From Candidatus Saccharibacteria bacterium UBA6664 (GTDB taxonomy: Bacteria > Patescibacteriota > Saccharimonadia > Saccharimonadales > Saccharimonadaceae), in the NCBI GenBank assembly GCA_002455275.1, contig DKKO01000003.1:89870-98847 (forward strand): a stretch of DNA of 8,978 nucleotides, written 5' to 3'. Positions 5,500 to 8,978 of the stretch are shown piece after piece. Numbering within the stretch: the stretch's first letter is position 1; every line of letters begins with the position of its first letter. The notes under the pieces were generated by a model. That model saw only the letters and a program-made list of their open reading frames with translations. It was not told where the DNA came from and ran no database searches. The translations under genes and the position numbers were made by a program.

Positions 5500-6906
5500 T
5501 TATGCAGCGTCTTCGACGCTCACCTCTTCTCCTCCACCCATAATAGCAGCTACCTTGGCAGCTTGGCTATTTTGGATCGGTGCAGATGCTGCGCTGGTCT
5601 CGATTGCTACATCTGCTGCACCAATTACTTCGAGCGAGCTGTTAATTAGCGCGCGATACTTCAGATCATCGAGCTTTTTCTTGTAAAACGTGTTTTTACA
5701 ATAAATTGTCAGTGTACCGTTATCAAAAATTGCATCGCACTTTTTAAGTACGCTACCTAGTGCCACGTGGTGAGTAGTAACATAGCTCAGTAATTTACTC
5801 CATTCTAGCAGTGCAGAAGCATTTGGTTTATTAGGCTTCTGCTGAGCAACTTCTGGTTTCTTTGGTTTTTCCTCTTTTATTTCAGGTTTTTCGGGCCTTT
5901 CAGGCTCGGTAGGTGTTGGTGCAGGAGGAGTAGGAGCCTTCGAAACGGGTGAATCAGAGCCGGGGTTAAACATGCACAGAACCGTGAGCAGCTTCAATTC
6001 AGGACTCGAACTTGCAGGTATAGTTAAAAGTTGATCAAGCAAAGGGAGCAAGCTGGGAGATTCAGCGACTGAATTATGAATTTTTGCCACTAGTTGCGTA
6101 ACTATAGTTCGCGCGGGAGTGCCATTGTTCTCAAAATCCTTCAACATGCGTACAATTGCGGCGGTTTCGCCGCTTACGGTGGCTTCAAGCAGTGACGTTA
6201 TTTTTGCATCGGCAGCTAAACCAAAGCTCCGCTCGACCAATTCTTCGGTAATACCAGTTTTTGGGTCAGCAAGGCTTGCCAGTTGGTCGAGCATGCTTAC
6301 GCTATCGCGAAAACTTCCATCGGCGTGGGTTGCTATCAGGTCTAGCGCACGTGGGTCGGTTGAGATTTTTTCTTTAGAGGCAATTCGTTCAAGGTTTTTT
6401 ACCAAGTCTGGTGCCGATGCGCGTTTGAAATTGTAGCGCTGTGTACGGCTTAGAATTGTTTCGGGTACTTTGTCTAAATCGGTCGTCGCTAGTATGAACA
6501 CCACATGCTCTGGCGGCTCCTCAAGCGTCTTTAATAATGCATTGAACGCAGGTTTCGAAAGCATGTGCACTTCGTCGATGATGTACACCTTCTTTGCTGC
6601 GCTTACGGGCGCCAGCTGTACCTTTTCGCGTAAGTCGCGAATATCATCAACGCCATTGTTGCTGGCGGCATCGATTTCGATAATATCAAGATGAGTCGAC
6701 TCGTCACTGTACGGCAGTTGGTTTATTTCATGCGCGAGAATTCGGGCGATTGAGGTTTTCCCTACACCTTTTGGGCCAGTAAATAAGTATGCGTGTGCAA
6801 TACGACCTTGCTTCAAGGCTTGCCCAAGCAACTCCGTAATATGTGGCTGCCCCACCACCTCATCTAATGAACGCGAGCGATACGTCCGATACAATGCTTT
6901 ACCCAT
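5500..6906 (-). CDS. dnaX: DNA polymerase III gamma/tau subunit without the zinc module
   Basis: The AAA+ clamp-loader subunit that loads the sliding clamp and joins it to the polymerase; 468 aa, short for tau. Walker A GPKGVGKT is at 44-51, Walker B YIIDEVHM at 108-115, and the sensor 2 region GSFRDS at 197-202. The arginine-finger SRC motif reads SRT (153-155). The Cys4 zinc module normally between Walker A and IDAAS is absent: HEINQLPYSDESTHLDIIEIDAAS runs directly through with no cysteine. A Pro/Lys/Glu-rich linker (about 319-361) joins the loader to a C-terminal domain ending in IMGGGEEV and an acidic tail. No slippery heptamer for gamma production is visible. The start is an ATG 7 nt after a TGATATAAT promoter, so the mRNA should be leaderless. 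dnaB follows in the same unit. Confidence 0.96.
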   Translation of the reverse strand: MGKALYRTYRSRSLDEVVGQPHITELLGQALKQGRIAHAYLFTGPKGVGKTSIARILAHEINQLPYSDESTHLDIIEIDAASNNGVDDIRDLREKVQLAPVSAAKKVYIIDEVHMLSKPAFNALLKTLEEPPEHVVFILATTDLDKVPETILSRTQRYNFKRASAPDLVKNLERIASKEKISTDPRALDLIATHADGSFRDSVSMLDQLASLADPKTGITEELVERSFGLAADAKITSLLEATVSGETAAIVRMLKDFENNGTPARTIVTQLVAKIHNSVAESPSLLPLLDQLLTIPASSSPELKLLTVLCMFNPGSDSPVSKAPTPPAPTPTEPERPEKPEIKEEKPKKPEVAQQKPNKPNASALLEWSKLLSYVTTHHVALGSVLKKCDAIFDNGTLTIYCKNTFYKKKLDDLKYRALINSSLEVIGAADVAIETSAASAPIQNSQAAKVAAIMGGGEEVSVEDAA

Positions 6907-6913
6907 TGATACT

Positions 6914-6922
6914 ATTATATCA
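6914..6922 (-). promoter_or_regulatory. Extended -10 promoter of dnaX-dnaB
   Basis: TGATATAAT on the minus strand, perfect hexamer plus TGn. It ends 7 nt before the dnaX ATG at 6906, which predicts a leaderless transcript. The place of a -35 box is taken by the inverted repeat at 6923-6940. Confidence 0.72.
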
Positions 6923-6998
6923 GGAGGGGCTCGCCCCTCCGCTTCATTATTGAAGTAAATTCAACAATTCGCTCCTCCCCCTAAAGCTCGCCTTTAGG
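6923..6998. repeat. Three inverted repeats between divergent promoters
   Basis: The 116-nt gap between dnaX and the plus-strand gene holds three inverted repeats. The first is GGAGGGGC-TC-GCCCCTCC (6923-6940), the second CTTCA-TTAT-TGAAG (6942-6955), the third CCTAAAG-CTCGC-CTTTAGG (6980-6998). If both genes are leaderless, the repeats are not transcribed with them but lie about -17 to -34 of dnaX and -25 to -43 of the plus gene, so they look more like operators than terminators. No T-run follows any of them. The first and third share the core GCTCGCC with unrelated arms. Confidence 0.65.
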
Positions 6999-7006
6999 CT
7001 CGTGTT

Positions 7007-7015
7007 TGTTATTAT
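7007..7015 (+). promoter_or_regulatory. Extended -10 promoter of the plus-strand membrane protein gene
   Basis: TGTTATTAT: TGn plus TATTAT (5 of 6). It ends 7 nt before the ATG at 7023, the same spacing as in nrnA and dnaX, so a leaderless mRNA is predicted. It argues against the upstream in-frame GTG at 7002, which lies upstream of the promoter element. Confidence 0.65.
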
Positions 7016-7017
7016 AT

Positions 7018-7033
7018 GGAAGATGAATCTTCC
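7018..7033. repeat. Perfect inverted repeat spanning the start codon
   Basis: GGAAGATGAATCTTCC: two 7-nt arms exactly complementary around a 2-nt centre. It contains the ATG at 7023-7025 and covers about -5 to +11 relative to the predicted transcription start, a place suited to a repressor operator. Confidence 0.7.
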
Positions 7034-7589
7034 GCTTATTGCTAGTATTGTTTCGACTACTCTATTTGTATTCAGTATGGGTTGGTATGTTCGAGATATT
7101 GCACGAGGGTTGGTAAAAGTTAGTGTTGCTACGTTTGCGGCGCTTGCGGTTGTTACAGCATCTCAGCTTGCCGCATTGGTGGCGGAAGGTTCTTGGTACC
7201 AGGTACCATTTTCTGCCGTAGCAATGACGGTAAATATAACCATTTGTGTATTGGCTTTTCGTAAGAACACGGTCTACTTCAGCCCGCTTGATAGGTTCGC
7301 GCTGTTTGGCGCGTTTTTTGGCTTAGTTCTATGGTATGTATCTGGAGATGCTTTGTTAAACATCTACATACTCACTGTTGTCATGCTTGTTTCTGTTGTG
7401 CCGATTGTTGTAAAGACCTTCAAGCATCCCAGCTCGGAAACAAAATTGCCATGGCAAATAAACTTGCTTGGTTCAATTGCTCTGATGTTCACCATAGTAT
7501 CGCCCGCACCAGAAGTGTGGCTTGTGCCGCTACGCCAACTACTATTTTCTGGAGTGCTTAATATCGCACTGCTTAGAAAAACTAAATAG
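7023..7589 (+). CDS. Polytopic membrane protein, about 7 TM, PQ-loop/SWEET-like organisation suspected
   Basis: A 188-residue inner-membrane protein with about seven hydrophobic segments (roughly 3-22, 34-53, 61-79, 91-107, 111-131, 145-160, 164-184). An early WYVRDIARG turn (21-29) and a later VPIVVKTFKHPSSET (126-140) fall at equivalent points of the two halves, as in the two triple-helix bundles of PQ-loop/SWEET-like proteins, where a first loop carries Y-x-R-D and a second a P-x-x-K. This is family-pattern reading from memory, so function (small-molecule transport) remains a guess. The ATG at 7023 is chosen over the GTG at 7002 because the promoter lies between them. It is the only plus-strand gene, divergent from dnaX, and its TAG overlaps the 3' end of thymidine kinase by 8 bp with no clear terminator between. 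Confidence 0.75.
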   Translation: MNLPLIASIVSTTLFVFSMGWYVRDIARGLVKVSVATFAALAVVTASQLAALVAEGSWYQVPFSAVAMTVNITICVLAFRKNTVYFSPLDRFALFGAFFGLVLWYVSGDALLNIYILTVVMLVSVVPIVVKTFKHPSSETKLPWQINLLGSIALMFTIVSPAPEVWLVPLRQLLFSGVLNIALLRKTK

Positions 7590-8157
7590 TCCCGCCTTCG
7601 CGGACGTAGCAGCGGCCACAAAGCGAATCGTATACAATATCGGCACCGTTTTCTATGGCAACTTGGTCGCCTTTAAATACATATTTTCCGTTTACTTTGC
7701 GGGTGTTGAATTCGGCTTGAGAGCCACAGAAGCACATGGTTGGGAGTTTCTCAATATTGTCGGCGATTTCAAATAATCGCTCGCTACCAGGAAATAACTG
7801 TGTTTGAAAATCAGCACGAAGTCCGTAACAAATGACTGAAATATCGTGCTCTTTTGCCAGACGAAATAGCTGACTAATTTGTTTTTGTGTTAAGAACTGC
7901 GCCTCATCCACTAAAACACAAGCGATGTCTTTATGTTTTAGTACTTCTTTTTCTAGATTCAACGATTCAGGCGCCATGATGTCAACTGTTCGTTTGTGCC
8001 CACCGCGAGCAACCACCATATTATCACCTTTTGTATCGATACCTGGTTTTATTACGATAACTTTTAAGCCGCGCTCTTCGTAATTGTAAGCAGTTTTTAT
8101 CAGAGTGTCAGACTTGCCGCTATTCATAGCGCCATATTTAAAATGAATTTTTGCCAT
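7582..8157 (-). CDS. tdk: Thymidine kinase (TK1-like, type II)
   Basis: Phosphorylates thymidine to dTMP with ATP in the cytoplasm, a salvage step useful to an organism that imports nucleosides. 191 aa, normal length. Seen: P-loop GAMNSGKS (9-16), VDEAQFL (83-89, Walker B with the catalytic Glu), YGLRADF (111-117), the lasso region, and a zinc site formed by Cys142, Cys144, Cys180 and Cys183 (CFC and CGRC), where the CxC form matches the E. coli-type enzyme. ATG at 8157 is preferred to the GTG at 8163 because family proteins begin MAK-x-x-F-x-YGAMNSGK and because the -10 ends only 4 nt before the GTG. No Shine-Dalgarno is present and the leader should be about 4 nt. It converges on the plus-strand membrane protein gene. 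Confidence 0.96.
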   Translation of the reverse strand: MAKIHFKYGAMNSGKSDTLIKTAYNYEERGLKVIVIKPGIDTKGDNMVVARGGHKRTVDIMAPESLNLEKEVLKHKDIACVLVDEAQFLTQKQISQLFRLAKEHDISVICYGLRADFQTQLFPGSERLFEIADNIEKLPTMCFCGSQAEFNTRKVNGKYVFKGDQVAIENGADIVYDSLCGRCYVREGGTI

Positions 8158-8167
8158 TACCACTAAC

Positions 8168-8195
8168 TGTATACTAGTTTACTTGCGGCGGTCAA
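8168..8195 (-). promoter_or_regulatory. -35/-10 promoter of thymidine kinase, inside the end of the upstream gene
   Basis: TTGACC (-35, 8195-8190), 16-nt spacer, TATACA (-10, 8173-8168). The -35 hexamer is encoded within the last codons of the upstream hypothetical gene and the -10 starts 5 nt after its TAA. The expected start near 8161 gives a leader of about 4 nt before the ATG. Confidence 0.65.
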
Positions 8196-8679
8196 CTACA
8201 GCGACGTCACCCATAAGAGCGTATTCGACACCTGCGCCAGAGTTCCAGGAGCTACGCTGAACGAGTGGTACGTCGCTAGCTTTCATCGCCCATGCATCAA
8301 GAGCCTGTATCGTCCGCATAAATCTACTATTCAAAGTAACTCTACTTACATCTTCAGGTAAATTGCCGCTACCGAATCTTCGAAGCTGGGCCGCCGTTTT
8401 ACCTACGCGGACAGCCTGCACTAAGGCATTAAATAGAAACATCCCGTCGCCATGCAGCTGTGCCGACAATTCGTTCAGGGCTATAGTGGTGTCAGACGTA
8501 ACTTCTACGAGTCTACCGTCGCCTGGAAACGCGAGCTCCTCGGGTATGGGCAAGATATGTATATGCTCTAAGCCTGTATCACTCGAAATAATTCTTACAA
8601 GCTTTGAGTAAGGAGTGGGTCGGTAATCGGGCGGAACGCCATCGCGTATCGGTATATCTTCATAGGTTCTTCCAGTCAT
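8179..8679 (-). CDS. Hypothetical protein, 166 aa, soluble
   Basis: I do not recognise this protein. It has no signal peptide or membrane segment and no cysteine. The N-terminal half is rich in Pro and Asp (YEDIPIRDGVPPDYRPTPY) followed by a beta-like stretch (IHILPIPEELAFPGDGRLVEV). The middle is helical (ELSAQLHGDGMFLFNALVQAVRVGKTAAQLRRFG). The end has a Trp/Ser/Gly patch (QRSSWNSGAGVEYALMGDVAVVD). It is taken as real because it is 166 codons long, fills the space between two promoters, is preceded by a plausible TTGCAC-17-TAGAAT promoter ending 6 nt before the ATG, and its TAA sits right at the thymidine kinase promoter. The start lies within three overlapping ATGs at 4-nt steps; only the last, at 8679, opens this frame. 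Leaderless translation is expected. Confidence 0.75.
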   Translation of the reverse strand: MTGRTYEDIPIRDGVPPDYRPTPYSKLVRIISSDTGLEHIHILPIPEELAFPGDGRLVEVTSDTTIALNELSAQLHGDGMFLFNALVQAVRVGKTAAQLRRFGSGNLPEDVSRVTLNSRFMRTIQALDAWAMKASDVPLVQRSSWNSGAGVEYALMGDVAVVDRRK

Positions 8680-8685
8680 GCATGC

Positions 8686-8714
8686 ATTCTACTCGAGAAG
8701 TAACAGAGGTGCAA
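8686..8714 (-). promoter_or_regulatory. Promoter of the 166-aa hypothetical gene
   Basis: TTGCAC (8714-8709, 3 of 6 to the -35 consensus), 17-nt spacer, TAGAAT (8691-8686, 5 of 6). The -10 ends 6 nt before the ATG at 8679, predicting a leaderless transcript. It lies just beyond the terminator of the next gene to the right. Confidence 0.55.
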
Positions 8715-8725
8715 GCACGAGCACG

Positions 8726-8746
8726 AAAAGAGCCACCGCGTGGCTC
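8726..8746 (-). terminator. Intrinsic terminator of the 48-codon gene
   Basis: On the minus strand GAGCCAC-GCG-GTGGCTC, a perfect 7-bp stem with a 3-nt loop, followed directly by TTTT and C. This is the best-formed terminator in the window and serves the small gene at 8800-8946. Confidence 0.75.
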
Positions 8747-8748
8747 GA

Positions 8749-8776
8749 GCTGGACTAGTCGTGTTACTAGTCCAGC
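8749..8776. repeat. Perfect 11-bp inverted repeat, 6-nt loop
   Basis: Arms GCTGGACTAGT (8749-8759) and ACTAGTCCAGC (8766-8776) are exactly complementary around a 6-nt loop. It lies 2 nt before the terminator hairpin in the direction of the small gene and after that gene's stop, so the transcript would end in two consecutive hairpins. It has no T-run of its own. It could protect the 3' end or be a protein-binding site. Confidence 0.8.
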
Positions 8777-8799
8777 CACAAACTAACGGTGGCACCACT

Positions 8800-8946
8800 T
8801 CAGCGTGATGCGTTGGCAAGGAAGAGTGTCAAACTCGCAACGAGCAAGACGATGCCCGACCTTGCCCACGGACGTGACCCGGTACCCATCGCCACGCCGA
8901 TGCAGTAAGCAGCCGCAACCAGAAGGCCAACCGACAACTCGAACAA
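8800..8946 (-). CDS. Small two-helix membrane peptide, 48 aa, TTG start
   Basis: A short gene beginning with TTG at 8946 and ending with TGA at 8802-8800. The product (48 aa) has two hydrophobic segments, about 4-22 (LSVGLLVAAAYCIGVAM) and 31-44 (GIVLLVASLTLFLA), joined by a positively charged turn GSRPWARS, so a hairpin in the membrane with the loop inside the cell is likely. Support for a real gene is strong for its size: a perfect AGGAGGTGAT ribosome site spaced for this TTG, an uninterrupted frame, and two hairpins with a T-run after the stop. The promoter lies beyond the window. Codons are richer in G/C at the third position than in neighbouring genes, possibly a sign of different origin or high expression. 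I do not recognise a family; a holin-like, toxin-like or small regulatory membrane peptide are all possible. Confidence 0.7.
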   Translation of the reverse strand: MFELSVGLLVAAAYCIGVAMGTGSRPWARSGIVLLVASLTLFLANASR

Positions 8947-8950
8947 TACA

Positions 8951-8960
8951 ATCACCTCCT
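8951..8960 (-). promoter_or_regulatory. Perfect Shine-Dalgarno of the 48-codon gene
   Basis: AGGAGGTGAT on the minus strand, complementary to the full anti-Shine-Dalgarno of a standard 16S rRNA 3' end. AGGAGG ends 8 nt before the TTG at 8946, which fixes this otherwise uncertain start. It is by far the strongest ribosome site in the window. Confidence 0.8.
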
Positions 8961-8978
8961 GCAACTAGTGGATAAGAC

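Noticed and set aside
5855..5905. Slippery site in dnaX for a gamma-type frameshift product
   Set aside because: The A-rich linker codons contain runs of at most five A (GAAAAACC); no AAAAAAG or similar heptamer and no following stop-proximal hairpin were found.
7589..7605. Small hairpin (GTCC-GC / GC-GGAC) as terminator between the convergent genes
   Set aside because: It lies inside the thymidine kinase coding region and has no T-run on the plus strand, so it is not a credible intrinsic terminator.
8173..8969. Repeated ACTAGT hexamers (near 8173, 8754, 8766 and 8964) as possible recombination or attachment sites around the small gene
   Set aside because: Two are just the arms of one inverted repeat and another copy occurs inside dnaX near 6089; there are no integrase genes or duplicated flanks to support mobility.
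1..8978. CRISPR array, transposon ends, tRNA/rRNA, prophage or known defence system
   Set aside because: No regularly spaced repeats, no transposase or integrase, no RNA-gene folds and no defence domains were seen; all long frames are accounted for by housekeeping or membrane genes.

Overview
The window reads as a piece of chromosome from a Candidatus Patescibacteria (CPR) bacterium, most probably Candidatus Saccharibacteria (TM7). This rests on the style of the proteins (a DnaX and a RecR lacking their usual cysteine zinc fingers, a CysRS of the GHL-SDxDxGEDK type, a DHH phosphoesterase with a QAENPDGD motif), the very tight packing and the moderate G+C. It is an inference from family knowledge, not a database result. 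Code 11 fits: TGA is a clean stop in two genes and is not needed as a sense codon.

Layout, left to right. At 1-1335 (minus), nrnA-like DHH phosphoesterase and the 5' part of cysS are translationally coupled by an ATGA overlap. At 1412-2595 (minus) lie ybaB, recR and a 71-residue double zinc-ribbon protein. At 2640-4115 (minus) is a multipass GT-C type glycosyltransferase. At 4143-6906 (minus) dnaX is followed 4 nt later by dnaB. At 6907-7022 a divergent control region carries three inverted repeats between two extended -10 promoters. At 7023-7589 (plus) is a 188-residue polytopic membrane protein, the only plus-strand gene, whose tail overlaps thymidine kinase by 8 bp. At 7582-8679 (minus) are thymidine kinase and an unrecognised 166-residue protein. 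At 8800-8946 (minus) is an unlisted 48-codon membrane peptide gene with a perfect Shine-Dalgarno and a tandem-hairpin terminator behind it.

Function. Most content is housekeeping: replisome (clamp-loader subunit, replicative helicase), recombinational repair (RecR with YbaB), RNA/nucleotide turnover (NrnA-like), translation (CysRS), dTMP salvage (thymidine kinase, fitting an organism that takes nucleosides from a host) and envelope glycosylation. The usual dnaX-ybaB-recR group is present but split by dnaB and the glycosyltransferase.

The most interesting signal is regulatory. Nearly every transcription unit has its own -10 element, often of extended TGn type, placed immediately after the previous stop codon. 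In four genes the -10 ends only 6-7 nt before the ATG, predicting leaderless mRNAs; in two more the leader would be about 4-5 nt. Only ybaB, the zinc-ribbon gene and the 48-codon gene have clear Shine-Dalgarno sequences. I see no CRISPR array, transposon, tRNA, rRNA, prophage or recognisable defence system, and no gene-free stretch longer than 300 bases.
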